Positions 34,980 through 46,637 of a DNA stretch of 64,000 nt are shown here, piece after piece (positions within the stretch are counted from its first letter, which is position 1; each line of letters starts with the position of its first letter). Below the pieces are notes generated by a model. That model was given only the letters and a program-made list of their open reading frames with translations, did not search any database and was not told where the DNA came from. The DNA comes from Lycium barbarum (taxonomy: Eukaryota; Streptophyta; Magnoliopsida; Solanales; Solanaceae), in the NCBI RefSeq assembly GCF_019175385.1, contig NC_083338.1, forward strand, positions 94,695,777-94,759,776, given 5' to 3'. The translations under genes and the position numbers were made by a program.

Positions 34980-35722
34980 TATGTATATGACATCATTAAG
35001 AGTACGAATATGTTATGAATATGAGATGTACATGATTATGAGGGTAATTAAGTACGGATATGGATGTATGTATGCGGATACGAAATAGAAACGGAATGTC
35101 TCTATGGAAAGTAAGTAAGTGCCATGATGATGATATTATTGTCTCCCCTCGTATGCTACTTCACATGTTGCTCATTATGCTTCTATATCGATGTTGATCA
35201 TGCTTTACATACTCAGTACATTCTTCGTACTGACGTCCTTTTGTTTGTGGACGTTGCGTCATGCCCGCAGGAGCACAGGGAGACAGACTTGGTCCATAGC
35301 AGCTTTCTCAGAGATTACATAGCAGAGCTCCATTTCATTCGGAGCCATAGATTTTGGGATACTTATTCTTTTGTGTATATAGTTATGGGCATAGCGGGGT
35401 CCTGTCCCGCTCATGTGATATGTATACTCTTCTTAGAGGCTCGTAGACATATGTATGTGGGTAGATATGTTTGGCCTTGTCGGCCTATGTTTTGTATATC
35501 ATTTTGTTGGCCTCGTCGGCCTTGTACATTTGATGTGGCATAGATGCCTATGATGCTATCCAAGATGATTGTCGCCCAACGGGACTAATATGATTGATGA
35601 CTAGAATGCATGACTTGATTTATGCATCGCCTAGATATTATGTGAATGTGTGTTAAGGGGTGCCCGGGGTAGGTTAGCACCGGGTGCTCGTCGCGGCCCC
35701 CTAGTCGGGTCGTGACATTTTC
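33271..35722 (+). mobile_element. S2: solo LTR of the E1 family (2442 bp), duplication TTTTC
   Basis: Starts TGTTACACCTCGG at 33276 and ends TCGTGACA at 35717, with TTTTC at 33271-33275 and 35718-35722. It is homologous to the E1 LTR over its whole length but reversed. Landmarks are palindromes (33491-33695), TATA-like TTATTTAATAAGGG (about 33720), donor-like AAG/GTAAGATTC (33964), acceptor-like TTTTCTCTAG (34352), donor-like AAG/GTATGTAAGG (34463), hairpin units such as CCTTGG...CCAGG and CTTGGTTGGCCAAG (34740-34925), and the double stem-loop (35214-35254) ahead of GCCCGCAG/G. It carries a (TA) microsatellite at 34937-34978. Confidence 0.94.
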
Positions 35723-36229
35723 GATGTGGGATAAATCCCAATTTTGGGATTTCCTCCTCACCAATCGTTATTGTTGGGCTAGGATCGAGTCAAAATAACA
35801 TCAAAGGACCAGATTAGGCCAACGAAAAATCAATCCACAGGGTTCTTCATGAACCAATCAAAATCATGACTTCAAACACATATCAACAAAATCCATTAAG
35901 GAAGAATAAAGTTGACCGTTTGAAAATTCAGAAAAGCAAAAAGAAAAGAACGCTAATACCTTGTTTGGATGATGATTGACGAAGAGAGAGTAACACGCTA
36001 ATACACTGCACATTACCACATTTGGGACGATGATGCAGAGTGAGAATCCCAAGGGGACCACGACGGCTAGGGTTTACAAGGGAGAGGGGAAAGGGCAGGC
36101 CTCAGGAAGAGGAAAATAGAAAAGGAAAGGCAAAGGGGCTTTGGCCCCTCTCTTTATTCGCGTATTGGGTCGGGTCTGGCCCTTGTTGGGTTGAACTCGG
36201 TCCATTTTTAAAAGAAGAAATGGGCAGCC

Positions 36230-36315
<86 letters not shown>

Positions 36316-36992
36316 GACAAAAAAATACAAATTAATGAGTAGGTAGAAAAAAAAAAAAAGATTGATTTACTAAGCATTTTAATTACAACTAAATAATCAA
36401 TTAATTCAAAACACGACTGATTTTCACAAAAATGTTGGATTTACAAGTATGGCCTTAATTGAATTAAACATGAATTTTGTTATTTCAATTATGGCCCTTT
36501 TTGACTGACTAATTGATCATTTCAATTGTAGCCACAATTAAACATATAATAAGCAATTTACCAATATAACCATAATTAATTATCTAAATTAATTATAATT
36601 AATTGAGAATTGTCCATATAAATTGATTATGCATAAATTAAGATTTGAGGGTAAAAATGATTATTTATTTTAATCAATCAATTTCCTTGAATTATAATGG
36701 GGTAAATACTTGCTGATTAATTTTGATAATTTGAACAATTAAATAAATAGCTATTTTACCCTATTTTCCGGTTGAAATTAGTAAAATGCATCATTAATTG
36801 TTGTAAAGTAATTGCCAAATGGTTTATTATAGAAATTATCTTACCAAAAATAAAGGTAAAATATTATCTGTGTAGTCTATAAAATCATTCTGATTTTCTA
36901 AAAAAAAAAAAAACATATACTACCCCATTTAATATTCAAGTACTTTAAGCAATTAAAATAAATTATGGGAAGTCAAAAATTAGGTGTCAACA
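35723..36992 (-). repeat. Tat-like LTR, segment 4 (LTR 5' end)
   Basis: The rest of the Tat-like LTR. It contains two (TA) microsatellites (36232-36264, 36269-36312) and an AT-rich tail to the LTR start at 36992. Open frames of about 90-100 codons on both strands at 36040-36377 are low-complexity Tyr-Ile runs from the (TA) repeat and are not genes. Confidence 0.6.
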
Positions 36993-36997
36993 CTCCC

Positions 36998-37531
36998 CAA
37001 ATTACATCCAGTATATTATTTATAGACATATTAGTTCAGTTTCAGTTATTCAGATACTATCTGCCTTACAAACTTGGTATGCTGGGGCATTGCATATCAT
37101 GCTTGCAGGTTCAGGCATCCAGTTTGATGAGCCTTTACAATAGATAGGGTTGATATTCAGTAGAGGATCGGTAATACTCGATTTCATCTGGAGTGTAGCC
37201 GAGTCTACCGAGTCTAGAGGCCATGTTAATAGCAGATGCTTATAGACTTCATGGGTAGGTCGGGGCCCTGTCCCGACTATGTTATGTCATTCAAACGTTC
37301 TTATAAGATTTTGTAGACATATGGATACCTGTGTTCTGTTACACTGTGTTAGTCAGATATCTATAAAGGTTGAGGCCTTGTAGGCCCGTGTGTTGATGTA
37401 TATATATAAGTTTGGGATTTTCTAATTGCAGGTGCTTCAAATATGGTAAGTTTATATTTTTTTTACGGAATGGTCGCTCCCATACGTAAGACATTAGATA
37501 TTTGTCCACCTCACCTAGGTGGAGTGTGACA
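36998..37531 (+). repeat. Element X LTR, 3' part
   Basis: Continues the X LTR after the Tat-like insertion and ends GGAGTGTGACA at 37531. It matches 44011-44638 and is followed directly by a primer-binding site. The double stem-loop seen in other LTRs is reduced here to a loopless remnant (37060-37115). Confidence 0.82.
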
Positions 37532-37745
37532 AAGTAGTATCAGAGCAGGTCGTTCTTAGAGAGTGAACAAAGCTATGTCTAGTAAAGTTCTTCTTAAGAA
37601 TGTGTTGTCCAGCACATTTATAATCAAGAAGCCACAGGGCATTTAGGAATGGTTACGCTTCTTTCACCTCTAGATCGTGCTATAGAGCTGAGTCATAGGA
37701 GTTTGAGTTTACACTTACATGTTGGTGTTTGTATATAGATATGCG
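37532..37745 (+). other. Element X leader and primer-binding site
   Basis: AAG then TAGTATCAGAGC (37535-37546), one base from the initiator-Met complement. The leader to about 37690 resembles the E1, L1 and L2 leaders (CTAGTAAAGTTCTT, GTGTTGTCCAGCAC, CCACAGGGCATTTAGGA), although X is on the opposite strand and much older. The loop palindrome is lost. Confidence 0.72.
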
Positions 37746-38834
37746 TGTGACAGGAAAAACTATAGCTAGATAGAAGGCTAAGACAGTTGAGAGGGAAAGG
37801 TACGAGTAGACCGCCGCCAACTAATGTAGATCAATTTAAGAATCGGGATGAGTCACCTTCTAGAGTATTCCCTACTCCACTAGTACCTAAGGAGACTTAT
37901 AAAGCTCCAACACATATAGTTCCGCTATTAGTTTCATCATATCAGGATATCTGAGGTGCGATACAGCTAATGACACCGTCAGTAGCCGCTCAGGCTCAGC
38001 ATCAGACCAGAGTACCAATTAGTACGCGACCCTTCGAAGGGCCGGGAAGTTCTAGAGTTAGAGAGTTTATCAGTTTAAGTCCCCCAAAGTTCTCAGGGAC
38101 AAATCAGGATGAGGATCCTCAAAAGTTTATTGATCAGTACACAGAATATTTAGAGTTATACATGCTCTGAAGATTGAGGCTCCAGAATTGGAAACTTTTA
38201 GACTCCGAAGTATAGCGTTTTTATGGTATGAGGCATGGAATGGTCCAGGGGACCGAATACACCTCCAGCTAAGTGGGGAGAGTTTTCAGAATCCTTCTTA
38301 GATCATTACCTTCCATTAGAGATTCGGGGGGCTAGAGTTGATCAGTTTTTGGACCTTAAGTAGGGCCACATGAGTGTCCGAGAGTATAGCCTCCGCTTTG
38401 ATTCATTGGCTAGATATGGCTCATCGATTGTGGATACAATGTGAGCCATGGTACATCGATTCGTAGTGGGTCTTGAGCCGCACTTGATTGATAAGTGCAC
38501 CATGACATCTTTGAATGACAATATGAATATTTCTCGTATTCACGCTTGCACTCACAACTTAGAGGAGCATAAACAACAACAACAGATAGACCAGACTCGG
38601 AATAGACAGTAGAGTAAGAGAGGTAGGTCAACCGACTAATACAGACAGTCCAATCAGCGAGATGGGGCCAATTTTTAGGCCAAATAAGAGACAGTCCAAT
38701 CAGATATCGAGGATCTACACATGATAAGGGTAGCCCATCAGGGGCAAGTCACAAATCGAGGGCACGAAGAGTGCCAAACCAAGAGACTACAGGATAGACA
38801 AGTCCGCCCTTTCCACGTTATCAGCAGTGTAGGA
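37746..38834 (+). pseudogene. gag: Element X gag, frameshifted and truncated
   Basis: The open part (37970-38170) has the gag motif FISLSPPKFSGT-DEDPQKFIDQ, parallel to FITLNPSEFFGS-EEDPQDFI in E1 gag. After a frameshift near 38165 the sequence continues in another frame with several stops: WGEFSESFLDHYLPLEIR, then REYSLRFDSLARYGS, then MVHRFVVGLEPHLI, and a Gln-rich end near 38600. Protease and pol do not follow. The sequence breaks off at about 38835, where an inverted X LTR begins. X is thus a gag-bearing relic whose pol has been lost or displaced by the inverted duplication. Confidence 0.8.
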
Positions 38835-40308
38835 GGAGGCAGGCATGAAATGCAGCGCCCTAGCAATGGGACGTCAGTACAAAGAAATGTACCAAGTATG
38901 TAAGGCAGATAATATCTGAATAACTGAAATTGAAACTGAACTGATATGTATATACGTAATATACTGGATGTAATCTGAGGGGTCAATGAAAATCTAAAGA
39001 CATACTTACCTCTTTCTGACTCACAGCATATCTATAATACTGACATAACTAACTGGCCTCATAAAGGGCTCTATGTGTATGTGAATAGCCACGGAGGCAA
39101 TGTATATAACCTTGAAGGTAGTCTATCTGTATAGCCCTGAAGGCAAATGTATCTCTATATAGCCCCAAAGGCAAGGTGCATGTAGCATCGTAATTATATA
39201 TATATACCTAACACTAAAACTCATTGTTGGCATTAGCCAGAATAATGCATATATGAGTTTTGATGATTAACAAACGGGCAAACAAAGATTGACAAAAGAT
39301 CACATTGATTGGTAAGACAAACTAGGTCTGATACATATGAGAACGCACAAGAATGACTGTATAGAGCTAGACATATGGATGAATGAAGCAGAAGCTCCAA
39401 ACACAAAGTGAAATATTTGAATGAGCAAGAATCCAATGCACATGGAACTGGTCCAAAGACCTGATCTATCGCAAGAGACAGTTGCAAGCAATTTACATGA
39501 ATCAGGTCCACAAATATGTTCCATCAGATATAGACAAGCAGACAAACACAGAGATGTTTAGTGTATTACATGAATGATATATGAATAAGAGAACTGAACA
39601 AGGTAGCAAAAGGAGAGAAGATAACTCAGTGGAAGAAGCAGTTCATTGAAGAAATAGAACAAGTATGCAAAACAAGTTCTATACCAAAGAGTCATCATAT
39701 GAATGATCATAGGTCATCAGGTGCAGTGGATGAATGACCTAGAAGCGAAGAAGTTGGACAAGGAACAAATTAAAGTGATCAGATGTGAGATGACCAGTTG
39801 CGGACGCTGAGCTCACAGTTATATGAAACAGGTTTGTCAACATGTTCCGGCCAAGATCTCAGAAGCAGTTCAATGACAGAATTTCTCTTTCATTCTTCAT
39901 CTGTCGTTGAAGTGCTTCTGAGATCTTGGCCAGAACATGTTGACAGACCTGTTTCATATAACTGTGAGCTCTGTGTCTGCAACTGGTCTCACATCTGATC
40001 ACTTTAAGTTGTTCCTCATACAACGTCTTCGCTTCTAGGTCATTCATCCACTGCACTTGATGACTTGTGATTATTATTCCTCCTTCTTCATAAAATGGCT
40101 CTTTGATATGGAACTTGTTTTGCATACTTGTTCTATTTCTTCAATGAACTTCTTCTTCCACTGAGCCATCTTCTCTCCTTTTACTGCCTTGTTATTTCTC
40201 TTATTCATATATCATTCACGCAATACACTGAACATCTTTGTGTTTGTCTGCTTGTCTATATCCGATGGAACATATTTGTGGACCTGATTCATGTACATTG
40301 CTTGCAAC

Positions 40309-43300
40309 TATCTTGTCACGACCCAATTTATGATCGCGCAGGTACCTACTTTTCCCTCCTCGATAGGCGAACCCTCAATCAATAACGCAGTAATCAAGTA
40401 AAGACAATTTGAATATTCCAATAACTAAGTACGATTAACAGCGGAAATCAATTACCTAATAAACGCCAATATTGAAAGTATTTACAACCGTTAAATAAAT
40501 AAAGACTCTTTTCAAATTCCCACGACTTGATCTAGACTAGTACAAGAGCGACTAAATGATACGGATTACAACAACACTATAAGACCCAACCTCCATCCCA
40601 GAATGAAATGGGAGGAGGCCTTCAGATTAGGCACTGCGCATCTCCGAACATATTGCAATCAATCACCTGAAACACTCTACACCCGAAAAGGGTGTAGCAA
40701 GAGCAGTATCAGTAGAATCAACGAGTACTGAGTAAATATCATAGACCGACAATGGTTAGAAACACATATCAGTAAAAGAAGTCACAAATAAACATGATCA
40801 ACAACTAAATCAAGTCCTATATCTATTTACAGCACAATATGACGCCAAGACCCTTAACTCATTCACCTTCCGCTAATAACCACAAGTCAGATCCACAACA
40901 ATATCACGACAATCATATATCATTAATACCATTCATTTTTAGTCTAAGAGTCGACTCTTCACTATGATACCTTTAATCTACATCCTTTAGAGGCCAAACA
41001 TACAACTGATCCTATGAAAGTTCCACAAGACAAACCGACCAGTAAAAGTCACAAATAATCGAAGACAAGTATACATCATCGCCTAAGTAGCATCTAATAT
41101 CATTTGTGCCAAGTCTCAATATATCAACCCGAATCCAACATTACAAGTAAACACCAAATCATCTCAAACAAGCCATAATGCATTGCAATGCAATGATGTA
41201 TGAGTGCGAAGCAATGTCATGCCAATGCTGTGTACACATGTACTCCGGACGGAAATATCGACATCTCGGTAGCACAACCCAATGTGACTCGCGAAATCTA
41301 AGTGACACCTGTCCCGGATCTTTGCCTAACAGACAGACAGGACCCCGAATCTTTGCCCACGAGGGGTTCTCACCGGCACCACTCGGAGGGACCCGTGAAG
41401 TCCATGCACTCACTCAATCAACGATTCTGAAACTAACATCGGATATGGGCCTCTCACCTCACTCAAGTAAAAATTGAGCCCAGCTCATCACAGTGTTTCA
41501 TCAAGTATATCAGTATCTCAACAGTGTATCATGAAAAATGAGAGTGCGTGCAATGCATGTATCATCATCAATAATCTTGCTCAATATCACAAGTAACAAC
41601 AATGGTATGCCAACATTATATCCGAATCACAAACACCAACAATAGGTACACCAATAATATATCAAAATCACAAACACCAACAATGGGTGCGCCAACAATA
41701 TATTAGAGTCACAAGTACTAATATAGGTACGCCAACTAAATATCAAGGTCACCAATACCAACATGGGTATGCCAACACTATCATCAACATCTACTCAAGT
41801 CAGACAGAATTCTATCCACGTATCAATATCAAATTAAGGTACCACCATAACACAAACAAGTTGTAACAACAATTTTCAATACCAATTACTCACTCGTGGC
41901 ATCAAGCCAACACAATAGATCAAATCAGTCGCAATATAATATTATCGCTCTTCCCTTATTAGCCTATTAGCTTAGTACAAGTAAATTCATCTCCTACTCA
42001 CAAGGCATTTATTCCTACTCAGTCTAGAACTCAATCGCAACCGTTGGTACATTTTATCCTTCCATTTATCAACTATATTCACTATTAATAGCATAACACA
42101 CTTGATCACATATTACAAAAATTCTCATTGTGAGACACAGAAAATAGGTATCACCCACTACTCCCAATTCACATAAAAATCCAGCGATACTCAGGAAAAC
42201 CAAATCAAACGTCCTAAAGAATCAACAGGCCACAAGCCCGAACATACAAATCACACAACAATACCATCCTAGGATTCCATCCCAAATCTCTAATTCCTAC
42301 ACATGCATTCTCCGTTCCTTTTAATACATGAATATGGGAAACTAACCGGAGTCTACCGAAAGGGAAGCTGTAACCTACCTGGCAGTCGTACAGGTGCCAC
42401 GAACCCACACATTTGCCTTGTCTTTTGAAGCGTCTCCAAATAATCAAACTCTATTCACATGAAAATTCTATGTAAGAAACCATGAAGAATGATATCCATA
42501 TTGATTACTTTCTATTCAAGTTAAATTCGACCCTTTAATTTAGGAAAAACGGGTCTCAAGGCCAAAATGGAAATTTTATGGTCAAAATACCAAATTCAAA
42601 ATCAAAAGGTCGAAACCCATTACTATAATCATAGGAATACTCAATTAATTCTCAAAATCATCATTTATATGAAAACCCCCAAATTTGGGTCTAAGAACCC
42701 TAACTTTGATTCAAGAAATTCAACTCTAGAACGGAAGATTATTGATTAACAAGCCTAGATATAACTTTATCTAGCATGAAAAACAACAAATACTCATAAC
42801 TTAGGAAGCCAATTCGTTTTTAAGACCCTTTTAAGAAAAAACCCCCATAAACCCTCTTTTGATTCTAAGGATTCTATGGTTAGATGAAGGATTAGGAGAT
42901 GAAGCTAAATGATTATGGGGCCATGAACCTTACCTTAGTGGATAAATAGGTAGAAAACCCTTCAGCTCGCCTCTCTCTAGCCCTTAGAACAAAATAAGAA
43001 TAATGACTAAGTGTCTAGGGTTTTTCTAAATATAAATGTATTCTGGTATAGCGGTACCACTACAACGACCATCATGCCGCCCCAGCGGTACCACACCGGT
43101 GGTTCCCAGACCGCTATGGCGGTGTAGCCACACATCTCCAAATGTCGCTCCAGCGGCACGCTCACCGCCTCAACGGTGCTGCTGTAGCAATCCTGGTGCC
43201 ACTGCGGCGGACACCAGTTAATCAGAAACCAGAAACAGTTCAACTTTTTTGTAAAATCACTCTGAAACTCGATTATCATTCGAGACCCAAAACACACAAA

Positions 43301-43511
43301 CAAAATATGCAGATATACATAAAAATGTGCTACGAACTCACCCACGACTTCGGATTTCCCAAATAAGGTCTCGTTGACCAATTCAACTCTCGATCAAAGG
43401 TTCTTACTTAAGGTCAAGATTTCTCACAAGCCAAAATAAAAACTAATGAGGCTCGGAAACGGTAAATATGGGAAAAATCACGCGAACGACCAAACGGGTC
43501 ATTACATATCT
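40309..43511 (-). mobile_element. S3: solo LTR (3193 bp), duplication TATCT
   Basis: Plus-strand ends are TGTCACGACCC at 40314 and GGGTCATTACA at 43506, flanked by TATCT (40309-40313, 43507-43511). Read on the minus strand it starts TGTAATGACCCG and ends GGGTCGTGACA. It has no primer-binding site or coding region. It contains a GC-rich inverted-repeat cluster (43040-43220), donor-like AAG/GTAAGGTTC (about 42930) and CAG/GTAGGTTAC (about 42378), and a repeat array (41590-41790). It belongs to the same family as S4 and the LTR of element A. Confidence 0.92.
41590..41790. repeat. Minisatellite in S3
   Basis: About five units of roughly 45 bases built on CCAACAATGGGTATGCCAAC and ATATCAGAATCACAA-type words. 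S4 has four related units at 47075-47225. Confidence 0.75.
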
Positions 43512-43741
43512 CTTGCGATAGATCAGGTCTTTGGACCAGTCCCATATGCATTCAATTCTTGCTCATTCAGACATTGCACTTTGTGTTTGGAACTTCAGCT
43601 TCCTTCATCCAAATGTCTAGCTCTATTCAGTCATTCTTGTGTGTTCTCAAAGGTATCTAGCCCTAGTTTGTCTTACCAATCAATGTGATCTTTTGTCAAT
43701 CATCAAAACTCATATATGTATTAGTCTGGCTAATGCCAACA

Positions 43742-44430
43742 ACGAGTTTCAGTGTTTCATTTACAGTGCTATATGCACTTTACCTTCAGGGCTATATAGA
43801 GATACAGGTGCCTAGCCCAGGACGGGACATCATTCCTTTCTCAGTTGCCTTCAGGGTTATACAGATAGACAGTCTCCTTCAGGGCTATATACATTGCCTC
43901 CGGGGCTATTCACTTACACACCGAGCCCTCTTTGAGGCCAGTTAGTTATGTTAGTATTATAGATATGTTGTGAGTCAGAAAGAGGTAAGTATGTTTCTAG
44001 ATTTTCATTGACTCCCTAGATTACATCCAATATATTATGTACATACATATCAGTTCAGTTTCAGTTATTCAGATATTATCTGCCTTACATACTTGGTATG
44101 CTGGGGTGCTGCATTTCATGCCTACAAGTTCAGACATCGAGTTTGATGAGCCCTAACAGTAGACAGGTTGATATTTAGCAGACGATCAGTAAGGCTCCAT
44201 TTCATCCTGAGTGTAGCCGAGTCTAGAGGTCATGTTGATAGTAGATGCTTACAGACTTTATGGGTAGGTCAGGCTTCTGTGTCGACTATGTTATGTCAGT
44301 TAGACGCTCTTAGTGGCTTTTGTAGACGTATGGATATCTGTTGTCAGTTACAGTGTGTTAGTCAGATGTCTTTACAGGTTGAGGCCTTGTAGGCCCGTGT
44401 GTTAGCCACACACACACACACACATATCTA

Positions 44431-44518
<88 letters not shown>

Positions 44519-44638
44519 GGAATTTTCTTATTGCAGGTGCTTCAAATATGGTAAGTTTATTGTTTGTTTTACGGAATGGTCATTCGCATACGTAAGACAT
44601 TGGCTGCATGTCCACCTCACCTAGGTTGGGGTGTGACA
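43742..44638 (+). repeat. Element X LTR, second copy (truncated at its start)
   Basis: Homologous to 16820-17090 plus 36998-37531, ending GGGGTGTGACA at 44638. It carries a (CA) run at 44406-44424 and a long (TA) run at 44433-44514. Its left part was replaced by the Copia-like end. The X 3' boundary here abuts an Athila-like integrase, which suggests X inserted into that gene. Confidence 0.8.
44433..44514. repeat. (TA)n microsatellite
   Basis: About 41 uninterrupted TA units following a (CA) run at 44406-44424. S2 and the Tat-like LTR have shorter (TA) runs at 34937-34978, 36232-36264 and 36269-36312. Confidence 0.95.
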
Positions 44639-45350
44639 ATAGTGTTGTAGGAGGACATTATGGACGAAGATTTATCATAAGTGATCAAGAGACTCATTTT
44701 ATAAATAGACAGTTTAATTGATTGTTGTCAAATATGGAGTTGCTCATAAAACAGAAACTCCATATAATGCTAAAACCAATGAACAAGTAGTAGTATTCAA
44801 CAGACAATTGAAACGAATTTAGAAAAAAATTTTGATTCTTCTCGAGATGATTGATATTTAAAATTAGATGATGCTTTGTGGGCATACATAACTGCATATA
44901 AAACTCCTATAAGCACATCTTCTTAAAAACTAGTCTTTGGAAAAGCTTATCATTTACCTGTAGAATTAGACACAAGGCATATTGGGATATAAAATCGTTG
45001 ACTGTGAATTTTTCAAATATAGGTAACAACCGTTTATTGCAACTTGATGAATTGGAATAGTTTAGACTTGAAGCATATGAAAATGCAAAATTGTACAAAG
45101 TAAAGACAAAAAAAATGACATGACAATCTCATTCACCATAAAGAATTCAAGATTGGAGATTAAGTTTTGTTGTACAATAGTCGGTTGAGATTATTCCCGA
45201 GAAAGCTCAAGTCTAGTTGGACAGGACTATATATTGTAAGAGTAGTTATCCCATATAGTGCCGTTGAATAAAACATGTAAATGGGAGAGAAAAATTCAAA
45301 GGAGTCACCGATTGAAGCCTTATGTCACCAAGATATTTGACCAATAGGTT
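44639..45350 (+). pseudogene. pol: Athila-like integrase remnant
   Basis: Across frames with stops one reads IISDQETHF (second catalytic Asp), TPYNAKTNEQVVVFNRQLKR, the DDALWAYITAYKTP region, LVFGKAYHLPVELD, then LYNSRLRLFP-KLKSSWTG. These are the conserved integrase words of the Athila branch of plant Ty3 elements. The N-terminal zinc module and first Asp are missing because X begins at 44638. There are at least eight stops or shifts. This is the oldest coding relic in the window by decay. Confidence 0.8.
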
Positions 45351-46637
45351 TTAACAATCCTTTTTGCTTAAAAAATAAACCTAATAAGTCGATCAGATGA
45401 CATTAAACTCAGAATTAATCTCTCTCTTTCTTCTTAAATCTTTTTAATTATTAGTAGTTTAATTAAAAAAGAAAACATTGAACAACTTTTTAATCTATGA
45501 ATGTTATGTCTATAGTTATATTAGTATTATAAATCTCATTGGTAGATGAATTGGTTTAACAAAAAGAAAAAAGAAAATAGAAAGTAACGTGTTTTTTATT
45601 AGAGAGCGTAAGCTCATTTATTCTTCTAGTTTAAATATATTGTGGGGTTCTTTCTCTATGTGTATATAAATATTATATATAATACATAGGAGAAATTTTT
45701 CCTGCTTCACTTAAAATTAAAATGAAAAAGATTTTAAAAGAGAGAGAGAGAGAGAGAGAAAACAAAGATAAAATCAGAGAAGCAATAAATCTAGATACAA
45801 TATGAAACTTTAACTTGTGACTGTCAGTCATATTAATCGGTAGGCATGAATTTTATTACCAAATCTTGATTCAAAAGAAGCTCGAGAACTGTATCCATCT
45901 TCGGCAAAAAGATACTTTAAAAGTACTGCAAGAATTAATGTCAAATTTTAGCTTTCAAAACTCTTGATACAGCAACCTAAATTTCAAATTTCCCACTGTT
46001 GTTTTTCTCAAATACACCACTGGAATGAGTTCAATAAATTCCTACCCAAACCCACTATTTCTCTTGCACATAATTTTCTATCTTCCCCTTTTCTGAATTT
46101 GTACTAGAAGAACACCCAAAAGAAAAAGAAAAAAAAAGGACAAAATAGGGTTCCATAGGAAAGGTACTTTACAAAATAATTTGCACATGAATAACTATCA
46201 GTAAGTTTTGGACAAACACAATATGAATATTTTAATTTTATTGGAGTTTTTGCACACTTCAACTCTCATGCCTCTATATTTGCAAATGTAAATACTCTAC
46301 TATAATGAATCTTTGATACTCAGAAAATTAAGACATATAAGAATCAAGACAACAAAAAACTAGAACTCTCCTCTATTGTTGTTCAAGGAGAAATCCTAGA
46401 AAATGTTGATTTTGGAAAATAAATTAGGCTATTTTTGGATGGATTGAGTGTTTGTTATACCCACCAAATGAATAATATCCCTAGTGTCCCGATTTTGAGC
46501 TTTAATACTCTTTATTTTTCATTCAAACCTCATAACCCAAAGCAAAAAAAAAAACCTATGTCGTGATTACAAACTCCACTTTGTATGACATGAATATATA
46601 TGTCACTATCCTTCCATTATTCTTCCTAGCTTGCTCT
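45351..46637 (+). other. Athila-like 3' untranslated region, part 1
   Basis: AT-rich, non-coding DNA after the integrase, with a short (GA) run at about 45738-45758. Athila elements usually have a long non-coding or env-like segment here. I recognise no env-like frame. Confidence 0.45.

Larger units (their letters stand above)
17091..36992 (-). mobile_element. Tat/Ogre-like solo LTR, about 5.25 kb, carrying three nested insertions
   Basis: The interval begins TGTTACGG after CTCCC (17086-17090) and ends GGTGTCAACA before CTCCC (36993-36997), giving an exact 5-base duplication. Removing S1, L2, S2 and their duplications leaves about 5.25 kb of AT-rich DNA with no pol frame and no internal repeat of its ends, so I read it as one long LTR. 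Orientation minus is supported by the start TGTTGACACCTAATTTTTGAC (split here for brevity: TGTTGACACC at 36992) and by a TATA box CTATAAAAAGAG at 33243-33232. Near the other end the minus strand has AGGTGGCGACTC (about 17183-17172), a word I associate with Tat/Ogre elements. The lineage is an inference from LTR length and these words. Confidence 0.7.
39225..43741. mobile_element. Mirrored end of a Copia-like LTR element inside the inverted duplication
   Basis: The left copy starts TGTTGGCATTAGCC at 39225, and the right copy ends GGCTAATGCCAACA at 43741. The words TGTTGGCATTAGCC and GAGTTTTGATGATT are typical of the LTR start in SIRE-like Copia elements as I recall them, so the lineage is tentative. 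No coding frame is evident. The flanks CTCAT (39220-39224) and ACGAG (43742-43746) are inverted, not direct, copies, which argues against one simple insertion. Confidence 0.5.
38835..44135. repeat. Large inverted duplication, arms about 1.03 kb, interrupted in the right arm
   Basis: Left arm 38835-39877 is the reverse complement of right arm 39899-44135 once S3 (40314-43506 plus one TATCT copy) is removed. The centre is a loop of about 20 bases at 39878-39898, next to CAACATGTTC-GGCCAAGATCTC on each side. The outer part of each arm is X LTR; the inner 650 bases are the end of a Copia-like element (see next entry). Arms differ by roughly 10 percent by eye, so the structure is old. RNA crossing it could fold into a long hairpin. 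Confidence 0.82.

Noticed and set aside
36040..36377. Two frames of about 90-100 codons on opposite strands
   Set aside because: Long Ile-Tyr runs from the (TA) microsatellites; no support for coding.
43036..43221. GC-rich short frame as a possible host exon
   Set aside because: It lies wholly inside solo LTR S3 and reflects repeated CCGC/GCGG words.
39225..43741. A foldback transposon with long terminal inverted repeats
   Set aside because: The inverted symmetry extends beyond the TG...CA ends into X LTR, and the flanks are inverted and not direct copies. An inverted duplication explains this better.
45351..46637. Athila env-like gene
   Set aside because: I searched by eye for a long frame with membrane segments after the integrase and found none.
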